From positions 1 through 6,464 of the forward strand of contig JAJRPK010000391.1 in NCBI GenBank assembly GCA_024280785.1: 6,464 nucleotides of DNA. The letters are read 5' to 3'. The stretch is from Gammaproteobacteria bacterium. Its GTDB lineage: Bacteria > Pseudomonadota > Gammaproteobacteria > Pseudomonadales > UBA7434. The notes below the pieces were generated by a model. The model made no database searches. It was not told the DNA's origin and saw only the letters and a program-made list of their open reading frames with translations. Shown one piece after another: positions 1 to 6,315 of this stretch (position 1 is the first letter of the stretch; each line of letters starts with the position of its first letter). Both the position numbers and the translations under genes were made by a program.

Positions 1-1934
1 CCTTCTTTGAAGTCAGCCGTTTTAAACTCTGGGCGCGGATCTCTACCGGGCTTATTGAGCTCGGCAATGATGTCGATAACCGTCGGCAGCCCTGCCTCCT
101 CACTGACAAAGTCTGCGGGTTTCAGTGCCTTTAATACAGCTGCATTGCCGATCAACTGATGTACGTCACAGCGACTGACTTTAGCAATACTTTCAACCAC
201 AGCATATGACTCGGGATGAACAGCCGAGGCATCAAGTGGATTGTCGCCGCCTCGAATTCGCAAAAATCCCGCAGCCTGTTCAAACGTTTTCTCTCCCATT
301 CGTGGGACATTTTGCAATTGTTCTCGGCTAGTCAATGCCCCTTTCATATTGCGCCACTCAATGATATTGTCTGCTAACGTTTGACTAATGCCAGAGACCC
401 GGCACAATAAGGCCGCCGATGCCGTGTTGACTTCGACACCCACTGCATTAACACAGTCCTCTACCACCGAGTTCAGCATTTTGGATAACTTTACTTGACT
501 AACGTCGTGCTGATACTGCCCAACCCCTATCGACTTGGGTTCAATCTTCACTAATTCGGCCAATGGATCCTGCAACCGTCTAGCAATGGATATAGCCCCG
601 CGAACAGTCACATCTAAATCAGGAAACTCTTTGGCAGCAAATTCTGAGGCCGAATAAACAGAAGCACCGGCCTCGTTCACTATTATATTTTGTAATTTTA
701 CATCGGGATGACGATGGATTAGATCTTTAACTAACTTATCCGTTTCTCTAGAAGCGGTACCGTTACCAATCGCTATCAATTCAATATTGTATTTTTTAAT
801 TAAGGCATGAAGTGTAGCGATAGACTTATCCCATTGATTCTTGGGTACGTGAGGATATATCGCCGTATCATCCAAAGGCTGACCGGTGCTATCAACAACA
901 GCCACTTTCACGCCCGTGCGCAAACCCGGATCGAGACCCATGGTTGCCCGCTGCCCTGCTGGTGGTGCTAACAACACATCTTTTAAGTTATCGGAAAAAA
1001 CTTTTATCGCCTCGGTTTCGGCAACTTCACGCAAATCCCCTAACAAATCGTTTTCGATTTGTGTTTGTAATTTTATCCGCCACGTCCAACGAATAACTTC
1101 TGTTAGCCATTTGCCGGCCGCAACTTGTCCAGCCTCATCGAGGGGACGGTAGGGAAGTTCAAACCGCGCAGCAATGGCTGCTTCACAAGGGTGAGGATCA
1201 TTGTGTTCTCTGCCGGCAATATCAAGTTTCGCAGAAAGCACTCCTTCACGGCGACCTCTAAAAATAGCTAATGCCCGATGCGGGGGGATCGTCGATAATC
1301 GTTCGTCGTAATCAAAATAATCTTTGAATTTCTCTCCGTCCTGTTCTTTATCTTTTATAACATGCGTAGCGAGTACACCCTGCTGCAAAATAATCTGACG
1401 CAGCTCTGCCAACAAATCGGCATCTTCCGCAAAGCGCTCCATCAAAATATACTTAGCCCCGTCGAGAACCTCTTTGCTCTCATTTAATTTTTTCTCGGGA
1501 TCAATAAAAGCCGCAGCTTCTGCTTCAGGATCACGTGAAAAATCGGCCAAAATCAAATCGGCCAGTGGCTCCAACCCCACCTCTATAGCAATCTGACCTT
1601 TGGTTCGTCGCTTAACCTTGTAAGGTAAATACAAATCTTCCAATCGGGTTTTTGTATCACTCGCTGCTATTTTTTTCTTTAACTCGGGCGTAAGTTTGCC
1701 TTGCTCCTCGATGCTACTCAAAATCGACTGTTTACGATCGCTCAGTTCACGAAGGTAAGTTAAGCGCTCGCTCAACAGTCGCAGTTGAGTATCATCCAAG
1801 CCCCCCGTCGCTTCTTTTCTGTACCGCGAAATAAAAGGTACCGTAGACCCTTCGTCTAATAAAGCTATTGCTGAATCGACTTGACTACCTTTAACCTGAA
1901 GTTCGGTAGAAATAATTTGGCTAATACTTTGCAT
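1..1934 (-). CDS. tex: Tex, RNA-binding transcription accessory protein (3' end outside window)
   Basis: Tex is a cytoplasmic nucleic-acid-binding protein related to eukaryotic Spt6 and linked to transcription and RNA metabolism. Translating the minus strand from the ATG at 1934 gives 644 uninterrupted codons up to the window edge. The N-terminus (ALLDEGSTVPFISRYRKE, residues 24-41) and GGLDDTQLR just after it are the classic Tex_N signature. A YqgF/RuvC-like domain starts near residue 332 (MGLDPGLRTG), followed by the conserved SIGVGQYQHDV at 468-478 and a helix-hairpin-helix region at about 502-560. The window cuts the gene just before the expected C-terminal S1 RNA-binding domain; family members are usually about 770-790 residues, so some 130 are missing. 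The start is firm: an in-frame TAA lies two codons upstream (1938-1940) and the N-terminus aligns with known Tex proteins. No good Shine-Dalgarno sequence precedes it. It follows sucD in the same direction but beyond a terminator, so it is probably a separate transcription unit. Confidence 0.96.
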   Translation of the reverse strand, partial: MQSISQIISTELQVKGSQVDSAIALLDEGSTVPFISRYRKEATGGLDDTQLRLLSERLTYLRELSDRKQSILSSIEEQGKLTPELKKKIAASDTKTRLEDLYLPYKVKRRTKGQIAIEVGLEPLADLILADFSRDPEAEAAAFIDPEKKLNESKEVLDGAKYILMERFAEDADLLAELRQIILQQGVLATHVIKDKEQDGEKFKDYFDYDERLSTIPPHRALAIFRGRREGVLSAKLDIAGREHNDPHPCEAAIAARFELPYRPLDEAGQVAAGKWLTEVIRWTWRIKLQTQIENDLLGDLREVAETEAIKVFSDNLKDVLLAPPAGQRATMGLDPGLRTGVKVAVVDSTGQPLDDTAIYPHVPKNQWDKSIATLHALIKKYNIELIAIGNGTASRETDKLVKDLIHRHPDVKLQNIIVNEAGASVYSASEFAAKEFPDLDVTVRGAISIARRLQDPLAELVKIEPKSIGVGQYQHDVSQVKLSKMLNSVVEDCVNAVGVEVNTASAALLCRVSGISQTLADNIIEWRNMKGALTSREQLQNVPRMGEKTFEQAAGFLRIRGGDNPLDASAVHPESYAVVESIAKVSRCDVHQLIGNAAVLKALKPADFVSEEAGLPTVIDIIAELNKPGRDPRPEFKTADFKE

Positions 1935-1943
1935 AGTTTACGA

Positions 1944-1972
1944 CTTACAATATTTGAAAAATATGGAGTCAA
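1944..1972 (-). promoter_or_regulatory. Possible tex promoter
   Basis: On the minus strand a TTGACT box (1967-1972, 5 of 6 to the -35 consensus) is followed after 17 nt by TGTAAG (1944-1949, 4 of 6 to the -10 consensus). Transcription from here would begin around 1937, only a few bases before the tex ATG, giving an almost leaderless mRNA. That would fit the lack of a Shine-Dalgarno sequence. An alternative -10 box, TATTGT, has only a 14-nt spacer. This is a weak prediction from consensus matching alone. Confidence 0.3.
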
Positions 1973-2072
1973 TACTTTCGTTTTTATTCGATGGACTATT
2001 CCATGGGCTATCCAGCGATATCATTCAATCAATCATGCACTGTTCTTAGTTAGCCAAAAAAAGCTCCAGCTA

Positions 2073-2181
2073 GTGTTTAGTCTCTGCAGCTAAAATAAAA
2101 CCGTTGGCGACAGGGATGTCGCCGTCGAGCTACATGGATGTATTTATCGCGTGTTTTATTTTAGCTGCAGAGACTAAACAC
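2073..2181. repeat. 109-bp palindromic element with perfect 29-bp arms
   Basis: The left arm (2073-2101, beginning GTGTTTAGTCTCTGCAGC) is the exact reverse complement of the right arm (2153-2181, ending GCTGCAGAGACTAAACAC), 29 of 29 bases. The pairing stops abruptly on both sides, although C2102-G2103 can still pair with C2150-G2151 across a one-base bulge. The 51-nt core contains two smaller inverted repeats, so a single strand could fold into a long stem capped by a three-way junction. No clear target-site duplication flanks the arms. The core reminds me of short structured sequences scattered between genes in many gammaproteobacteria; that is from memory and not checked. It could be a non-autonomous mobile or dispersed palindromic element, or a reinforced terminator. 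The structure is certain and the function is not. Confidence 0.93.
2106..2142. repeat. Two small hairpins inside the palindromic element
   Basis: The first is GGCGAC (2106-2111), loop AGGGAT, GTCGCC (2118-2123), a perfect GC-rich 6-bp stem. The second is TACAT (2131-2135), GG, ATGTA (2138-2142), a 5-bp inverted repeat with a very tight loop. They sit side by side within the core enclosed by the 29-bp arms. The two also share a near-direct repeat: ACAGGGATGT at 2110-2119 and ACATGGATGT at 2132-2141, 9 of 10 identical and 22 nt apart. Confidence 0.8.
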
Positions 2182-2207
2182 GAAGATAACTCCAAAAACG
2201 TAAATTT

Positions 2208-2236
2208 ATTATATCTTTGCCAAACAAATGCAACAA
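2208..2236 (-). promoter_or_regulatory. Candidate promoter upstream of the palindromic element
   Basis: On the minus strand TTGTTG (2231-2236) is followed after exactly 17 nt by a perfect TATAAT (2208-2213). The -35 box matches the consensus in only 3 of 6 positions, but the -10 and spacing are ideal and the surroundings are AT-rich. It lies downstream of the sucD terminator, so it could start an independent transcript toward the palindrome and tex. AT-rich intergenic DNA gives such matches by chance, so confidence is modest. Confidence 0.33.
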
Positions 2237-2293
2237 GAAAAAGAAACGAATTGACCAACATTCCACAAGCTTGTCGCACCTACTACCGCACAT

Positions 2294-2325
2294 AAAAAAA
2301 GGGCGCATACACTGCGCCCTTTTTT
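2294..2325 (-). terminator. Intrinsic terminator of sucCD (bidirectional in form)
   Basis: A perfect 7-bp GC-rich stem, GGGCGCA (2301-2307) and TGCGCCC (2313-2319), encloses a 5-nt loop. It is flanked by A7 (2294-2300) on one side and T6 (2320-2325) on the other, which lengthens the stem with A-U pairs. Read on the minus strand it ends in a T7 tract, the standard form of a Rho-independent terminator. It begins about 43 nt after the sucD stop codon, so it most likely ends the sucCD message. The symmetry means it could also stop transcription arriving from the other side, but no plus-strand gene is seen there. Confidence 0.93.
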
Positions 2326-2368
2326 ACGATCTTAACTCTTGCTTGCAAAAGCGTATTCCAGCTTAAAC

Positions 2369-3241
2369 TTACCAGCCGGTAATTTCTTTCAAGCCACTAC
2401 CAATATCTGCCAAACTACGAACGGTTTTAACCCCCGCCGCTTCTAATGCTGCAAACTTCTCGTCTGCGGTTCCCTTACCACCGGAGATAATCGCACCAGC
2501 ATGCCCCATACGCTTGCCCGCAGGAGCCGTTACGCCTGCAATGTAAGAAACCACAGGCTTGGTAACGTTCGACTTAATAAATTCAGCCGCTTCTTCTTCG
2601 GCCGTACCACCGATTTCACCGATCATAACAATCGCTTCGGTTGCAGGGTCGTCTTGAAACAAACCAAGAATATCGATAAAGCTAGAACCCGGAATGGGAT
2701 CGCCACCAATGCCAACACACGTCGTTTGACCAAAGCCGGTGTCCGTTGTTTGCTTAACCGCTTCGTAGGTCAACGTACCCGAGCGAGAAACAATTCCAAC
2801 CTTACCGGGAAGGTGGATAGATCCAGGCATGATGCCAATTTTACATTGCCCAGGAGTGATAACGCCAGGGCAGTTTGGACCCACTAAGCGCACACCCAAT
2901 TGATCGCAACGAACTTTAACTTCCAACATATCCAATGTAGGAATGCCTTCAGTAATACAAACAATCAGCGATACACCACTGTTAGCTGCTTCTAAAATCG
3001 AATCTTTGCAAAATGCTGCAGGAACATAGATAACCGAAGCGTCGGCACCTGTTTGCTCAACCGCTTCCGCCATGGTGTTAAATACCGGAAGACCTAAATG
3101 CTGCTGACCACCTTTACCGGGAGTTACACCACCGACCATTTTTGTGCCGTAAGCTATCGCTTGCTCGGAGTGGAAAGTTCCCTGACCACCGGTAAAACCC
3201 TGACAGATTACTTTAGTATCACTATTAATTAAAATACTCAT
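2369..3241 (-). CDS. sucD: Succinyl-CoA synthetase (ligase) alpha subunit
   Basis: SucD is the CoA-binding, phosphohistidine-bearing subunit of the TCA-cycle enzyme that converts succinyl-CoA, phosphate and a nucleoside diphosphate to succinate, CoA and the triphosphate. It works in the cytoplasm with SucC. The 290-residue product matches the family length (E. coli about 289). The N-terminal Rossmann-type CoA-binding domain carries CQGFTGGQGTFHSEQAI (residues 13-29), followed by GPNCPGVI (121-128) and SRSGTLTYE (152-160). The C-terminal ligase domain ends with GKRMGHAGAII (242-252), in which His247 is the expected phosphorylated histidine. The ATG overlaps the sucC stop codon as ATGA and has a good ribosome binding site within the end of sucC, so the subunits are probably translationally coupled and made in equal amounts. 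An intrinsic terminator follows. Nothing unusual was seen. Confidence 0.98.
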   Translation of the reverse strand: MSILINSDTKVICQGFTGGQGTFHSEQAIAYGTKMVGGVTPGKGGQQHLGLPVFNTMAEAVEQTGADASVIYVPAAFCKDSILEAANSGVSLIVCITEGIPTLDMLEVKVRCDQLGVRLVGPNCPGVITPGQCKIGIMPGSIHLPGKVGIVSRSGTLTYEAVKQTTDTGFGQTTCVGIGGDPIPGSSFIDILGLFQDDPATEAIVMIGEIGGTAEEEAAEFIKSNVTKPVVSYIAGVTAPAGKRMGHAGAIISGGKGTADEKFAALEAAGVKTVRSLADIGSGLKEITGW

Positions 3242-4407
3242 TTCGCACCCTCTGCCGCAGCAACTACCGACTCGGCAGCGTGTTTAAGACTAGTCGCAGC
3301 AATAATATCCAAACCACTATCAGCCAATAATTTTGATCCACTCTCCGCATTGTTACCTTCTAGACGAACAACAACCGGGACTTTAACACCCACTTCTTTA
3401 ATTGCCCCAATAATACCTTCGGCAATAAGATCACACCGTACGATACCGCCAAAAATATTGACCAGCACTGCTTTTACTTTATCGTCAGACAAAATAATCT
3501 TAAAGGCTTCTGACACTCGTTCTTTTGTAGCGCCGCCGCCCACGTCAAGAAAGTTTGCTGGCGAACCGCCGTGCAGGTTAACAATATCCATCGTGCCCAT
3601 TGCCAACCCTGCGCCGTTAACCATACAGCCAATGCTACCGTCTAACGCAACGTAGTTAAGTTCCCACTTAGCCGCATTAGCTTCGCGCTCATCGTCCTGC
3701 GAAGGATCGTGCATCGCTTGCAATTTTGGATGACGGTACATAGCGTTACTATCGATAACAATTTTCGCATCGAGGCAATGAAGGTTGCCTTCTTCAGTAA
3801 TAACCAATGGATTCACTTCTAACAAAGCGAGGTCAAGTTCTTGAAACAGTTTGGCTAGACCTAAAAATATTTTGGTGAATTGCTTTATTTGATTACCTTC
3901 TAAACCCAATCGAAAAGCCAAATCCCGGCCTTGATATGGCTGAGCACCCGTCAACGGGTCAACCTCAGCCTTTAGAATTTTTTCGGGAGTCTCGGCCGCT
4001 ACTTTCTCAATTTCAACGCCACCCTCGGTTGAGGCCATAAAGACGATTCGGCGACTTGAACGATCGACAACAGCACCGAGATACAATTCTTGAGCAATAT
4101 CCGTACAAGACTCAACCAGTATTTTACTAACCGGCTGTCCTTTAGCGTCTGTCTGGTAAGTAACCAAATTTTTACCTAACCATTTTTCCGCAAAAGCACT
4201 CGCCTCTTCGGGGCTATTTACCAATTTCACACCACCAGCTTTACCCCGGCCGCCGGCGTGAACCTGAGCTTTAACCACCCATTTGTCGCCGCCAACTTTA
4301 TTAGCTGCCTCGGCAGCCGCTGCGGGCGTATCCACCGCAAAACCTGTGGATACTGGCAATCCGTATTCGGCAAACAGCTGCTTACCTTGATATTCATGCA
4401 AGTTCAT
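3238..4407 (-). CDS. sucC: Succinyl-CoA synthetase (ligase) beta subunit
   Basis: SucC is the nucleotide- and succinate-binding subunit that pairs with SucD. The product is 389 residues (E. coli 388). The ATP-grasp domain fills about residues 1-240: Lys46 and the glycine-rich GGRGKAGG (52-59) contact the nucleotide, Glu99 and Glu107 align with known nucleotide-site residues, and EVNP (197-200, Asn199) with Asp213 form the magnesium site. The ligase/CoA domain follows, with NGAGLAMGTMD (264-274), the GGGA motif (290-293) and NIFGGIVRCD (317-326). The start gives the canonical MNLHEYQGKQLF, with GGAAG (4415-4419) 7 nt upstream as Shine-Dalgarno sequence. Residue 20, near the adenine site in E. 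coli SucC, is Ser here rather than Pro; I would not infer ADP or GDP preference from that. It overlaps sucD by 4 nt and lies 322 nt after lpdA, so it may also have its own promoter. Confidence 0.98.
   Translation of the reverse strand: MNLHEYQGKQLFAEYGLPVSTGFAVDTPAAAAEAANKVGGDKWVVKAQVHAGGRGKAGGVKLVNSPEEASAFAEKWLGKNLVTYQTDAKGQPVSKILVESCTDIAQELYLGAVVDRSSRRIVFMASTEGGVEIEKVAAETPEKILKAEVDPLTGAQPYQGRDLAFRLGLEGNQIKQFTKIFLGLAKLFQELDLALLEVNPLVITEEGNLHCLDAKIVIDSNAMYRHPKLQAMHDPSQDDEREANAAKWELNYVALDGSIGCMVNGAGLAMGTMDIVNLHGGSPANFLDVGGGATKERVSEAFKIILSDDKVKAVLVNIFGGIVRCDLIAEGIIGAIKEVGVKVPVVVRLEGNNAESGSKLLADSGLDIIAATSLKHAAESVVAAAEGAK
3248..3252 (-). promoter_or_regulatory. sucD ribosome binding site inside the sucC 3' end
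   Basis: On the minus strand GAGGG (3248-3252) ends 6 nt before the sucD ATG (3241-3239). It supports this start codon and the coupled translation of sucD with sucC, whose TGA stop shares bases with the sucD ATG. Confidence 0.75.
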
Positions 4408-4414
4408 GGATTAA

Positions 4415-4419
4415 CTTCC
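4415..4419 (-). promoter_or_regulatory. sucC ribosome binding site
   Basis: On the minus strand GGAAG (4415-4419) precedes the sucC ATG by 7 nt. It is a reasonable Shine-Dalgarno match at normal spacing and supports the chosen start, which also matches the conserved family N-terminus. Confidence 0.6.
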
Positions 4420-4482
4420 GTCTGTGAAGAAATGTGAAGGCGCTGCCGTATTAACCTGCTATAAACTGCATAACACCACGAT

Positions 4483-4498
4483 AGTCGCCCAGTCGCCC
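4483..4498. repeat. Tandem pair of an 8-bp unit upstream of sucC
   Basis: AGTCGCCC occurs twice head to tail (4483-4490 and 4491-4498), read as GGGCGACT twice on the transcribed minus strand. It falls within the spacer of the weak sucC promoter candidate. It may be chance or a small regulatory site; only the repeat itself is certain. Confidence 0.6.
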
Positions 4499-4729
4499 TA
4501 GTCATCGACAATGAACTGGCATTGACATTGGGGACAGCCTGAAAATGGAGCGCGGATTCTCGCAAAAAAAAGGGGGTAATGGCAATCGCGAATACGGTCA
4601 AAAAGTGATTCTCTATGCCTAAATTGGACATTCAGCTAAACATTGCCAGCGATAGAGTTAGCGTTCCGCCAAGCCTAAGGCAGAGGTAACTACTGCACCC
4701 AAGCAAATGTCGACCGGATGCAGCACAGA

Positions 4730-6184
4730 CTATTTTTTACGTGGCTTTCGATTAGCTATATGGATAGCGTGACCCCCTACTGCGAGCGCCGCCTCATGCA
4801 CGGCCTCGGACAATGTAGGATGGCTAAATACTGTCAAAGCAAGATCTTCAGAGCTCGCTCCAAACTCAATAGCAATAACAACTTGCTGAACCAAATCAGC
4901 CGCGCTAGGCCCTATAATATGACAGCCTAGCACTCGGTCTGTGTCGGCAGCGGCAATAATTTTTACCATTCCGGTCGTCTCATTAGCCGCTAGCGCCCGC
5001 CCGCTGGCAGCAAACGGAAACGAACCCACTTTATATTCGATTCCCGCCGCTTTAAGTTCCTGTTCAGTTTTACCTACCCAGGCAATTTCTGGATGAGTGT
5101 AGATAACCGCAGGAATATTGTCGTAATTAATTTGAGTTTTCTTACCCGCAATTCGCTCCGCTACCATCACACCTTCTTCTGAGCCTTTATGCGCTAACAT
5201 TGGCCCCCGAACAACATCACCTACTGCATAGATATCGCGAGCATCGGTTGCGCATTGCTCATTAACAAAGATAAAACCACGCTCATCCAAATTAACACCG
5301 CAATCTGGCGCCAGCAAGTGCTCACTCAATGGTCGACGGCCAACACAAACAATCAATTTATCGAACACTTCTGAATGCGTACCTTTAGCGTCGCTATACT
5401 CTACGGTCACTTCGCGAGAACGGCCTTTGCCTTTAACCTCTGTCCCCGTTACCCGAGTGCCTAATCGAATATCTAAACCCTGCTTTTGCAATACCTTTTT
5501 TGCGTCTTTAGCGATTCCAGCGTCAGCTGCTGGCAAAAATTCATCAAGTGCCTCTAGCACCGTCACTTGTGCACCGAGTCTCGACCAAACACTTCCCAAT
5601 TCCAAACCGATCACACCTGCGCCAATAACGCCCAACCGTTTTGGCACCGAAGTAAAAGCTAGCGCACCCGTTGAATCTACAACCACATCATCTAACAGAG
5701 GCGCCGAGGGAATATTAACCGGCACCGATCCCGCCGCAATAATGATTTTATCGGCATCGTAAACCGTCTTCTCACCCGCCGCATTGCTTACCTCCACCTG
5801 TTTGTTCGCCAATAACCTGGCCGCTCCTTCAATACTGGAAACGCCATTCGCTTTAAATAAACCGGCCACACCACCTGTCAACTGTTGAACAATTTTATCT
5901 TTTCGTGCCACCATTTTCTTGACGTCAATTTGCAACGAACTATGGCTAATACCGTGAACATCAAAATCTTCTTTTGCCTCAAGGTATTTATAACTCGAAT
6001 CCAGCAAGGCCTTAGATGGAATACAACCGGTATTCAAGCAGGTCCCCCCTAACTTTACCGAGCCCTTGTCATCGACCCATTTTTCAATGCAAACCGTTTT
6101 CATACCCAACTGGGCACAGCGAATAGCGGCCACGTAACCCGCAGGACCCGCACCGATTACTATCACTTCATATTTTTCAGACAT
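4730..6184 (-). CDS. lpdA: Dihydrolipoyl dehydrogenase (E3 of 2-oxoacid dehydrogenase complexes)
   Basis: E3 reoxidises dihydrolipoyl groups on the E2 subunit, passing electrons through a disulfide and FAD to NAD+. The 484-residue product is complete. It shows the FAD-binding GAGPAG (residues 11-16), the redox disulfide in GGTCLNTGC (Cys49 and Cys54), the NAD-binding GAGVIG (188-193), the second FAD motif DIYAVGD (317-323), and the dimerisation domain with the catalytic His455-Pro and Glu460 (HPTLSE). A short insert before the disulfide (KWVDDKGSVK, 35-44) resembles the pseudomonad LpdG type. There is no lipoyl domain. Lying between sucB and sucC, it most likely serves the 2-oxoglutarate dehydrogenase complex, and it could also serve pyruvate dehydrogenase if no other copy exists. 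The C-terminus is basic (NRKPRKK). The start is supported by the conserved N-terminus, although the ribosome binding site (GGAA inside a palindrome) is weak. Confidence 0.97.
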   Translation of the reverse strand: MSEKYEVIVIGAGPAGYVAAIRCAQLGMKTVCIEKWVDDKGSVKLGGTCLNTGCIPSKALLDSSYKYLEAKEDFDVHGISHSSLQIDVKKMVARKDKIVQQLTGGVAGLFKANGVSSIEGAARLLANKQVEVSNAAGEKTVYDADKIIIAAGSVPVNIPSAPLLDDVVVDSTGALAFTSVPKRLGVIGAGVIGLELGSVWSRLGAQVTVLEALDEFLPAADAGIAKDAKKVLQKQGLDIRLGTRVTGTEVKGKGRSREVTVEYSDAKGTHSEVFDKLIVCVGRRPLSEHLLAPDCGVNLDERGFIFVNEQCATDARDIYAVGDVVRGPMLAHKGSEEGVMVAERIAGKKTQINYDNIPAVIYTHPEIAWVGKTEQELKAAGIEYKVGSFPFAASGRALAANETTGMVKIIAAADTDRVLGCHIIGPSAADLVQQVVIAIEFGASSEDLALTVFSHPTLSEAVHEAALAVGGHAIHIANRKPRKK

Positions 6185-6185
6185 A

Positions 6186-6219
6186 GGAAATTTCCAGTTT
6201 TCTAAAGCCTCTCGAGGCT
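6186..6219. repeat. Palindrome and hairpin in the lpdA leader
   Basis: GGAAATTTCC (6186-6195) is a perfect 10-bp palindrome directly before the lpdA ATG, and on the minus strand its GGAAA half is the only Shine-Dalgarno-like sequence. A few bases further upstream, AGCCTC (6206-6211) and GAGGCT (6214-6219) form a perfect inverted repeat around 2 nt, realistically 5 bp with a 4-nt loop. In the mRNA the hairpin is followed only by TTTAG, too short a T tract for a terminator. Either could affect lpdA translation or mRNA stability, but this is unproven. Confidence 0.6.
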
Positions 6220-6259
6220 GTAAATTTTAAATGTCCACGCGTCAATTAACCAGCCATTA

Positions 6260-6293
6260 TATCCGCGTGAACCAACTATCCGCGTAAACCAAC
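6260..6293. repeat. Two tandem 17-bp repeats between sucB and lpdA
   Basis: TATCCGCGTGAACCAAC (6260-6276) is followed immediately by TATCCGCGTAAACCAAC (6277-6293), with one mismatch. A degenerate third copy containing insertions lies at about 6232-6254. On the minus strand the units read GTTGGTT-N-ACGCGGATA and run directly into a perfect TATAAT at 6256-6261, with no recognisable -35 box at the right distance. They could be operator sites for a regulator upstream of lpdA, or simply a small duplication. Confidence 0.75.
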
Positions 6294-6315
6294 ATTCTAA
6301 AATAACAACCCAGCC

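Larger units (their letters stand above)
2056..2201 (-). ncRNA. Speculative small structured transcript
   Basis: If the TATAAT-type promoter at 2208-2236 is used, a minus-strand transcript would begin near 2201. It would run straight through the 29-bp-arm palindrome and meet a T7 tract (complement of the A run at 2056-2062) about 10 nt after the stem. That arrangement would yield an RNA of about 145 nt, almost all of it one long hairpin. The 10-nt gap between stem and T tract contains AGCTGGAGCT, which can itself pair weakly. This is inference from position and consensus only. The alternative is that the element is a backup terminator or a repeat with no transcript of its own. Confidence 0.2.
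1935..2368. other. 434-nt intergenic region between sucD and tex
   Basis: No credible protein gene is visible here. Read in the direction of transcription it holds the sucD terminator, an AT-rich stretch with a TATAAT-type promoter candidate, a long perfect inverted repeat with a structured core, a T7 tract at 2056-2062, and then about 120 nt leading to tex with a weak promoter candidate. The short plus-strand open frames are AT-rich, lack ribosome binding sites and cross the inverted repeat, so I do not call them genes. A 10-bp palindrome ACAAGCTTGT lies at 2265-2274 and has no assigned role. Confidence 0.85.
4408..4729. other. 322-nt gap between lpdA and sucC
   Basis: No convincing gene, RNA or strong terminator is seen. 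A 75-codon minus-strand open frame (4404-4631) fills part of it but resembles no protein I know, has no good ribosome binding site and looks like chance. Just after lpdA, TCTGCC and GGCGGA (about 4662-4685) can form a short imperfect stem without a T tract. An A8G5 run lies at 4564-4576. A weak promoter candidate for sucC is ATGACT (4500-4505), 16-nt spacer, TATCGT (4478-4483), each box 4 of 6 to consensus, which would give a leader of about 60 nt. The gap is long for an operon whose next two genes overlap. Confidence 0.6.

Noticed and set aside
886..1152. Plus-strand open frame within tex, and similar ones within sucD (2501-2887), sucC (3350-3655) and lpdA (4718-4930, 5427-5762)
   Set aside because: All are antisense shadows of well-supported genes with intact catalytic motifs, and none resembles a known protein.
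1881..2093. A 70-codon plus-strand open frame crossing the tex start
   Set aside because: Its first part is antisense to tex and the rest is AT-rich intergenic DNA running into the left arm of the palindrome.
2073..2181. The inverted repeat as the ends of an insertion sequence or as a CRISPR repeat
   Set aside because: Only 51 nt lie between the arms, so there is no transposase and no repeat-spacer periodicity. No target-site duplication is visible, so a mobile origin remains only a possibility.
2104..2295. A 63-codon plus-strand open frame
   Set aside because: It runs through the palindrome core and right arm, lacks a ribosome binding site and ends in the terminator region. It is best explained as chance translation of a structured repeat.
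4564..4576. T8 tract on the minus strand as an lpdA terminator
   Set aside because: The bases before the T run are C5 with no matching G-rich arm upstream, so no stable stem can form next to it.
4404..4631. A 75-codon minus-strand open frame overlapping the sucC start by 4 nt
   Set aside because: The 4-nt overlap mimics an operon junction, but the protein resembles nothing I know, has no clear ribosome binding site, and its composition looks like translated non-coding DNA.
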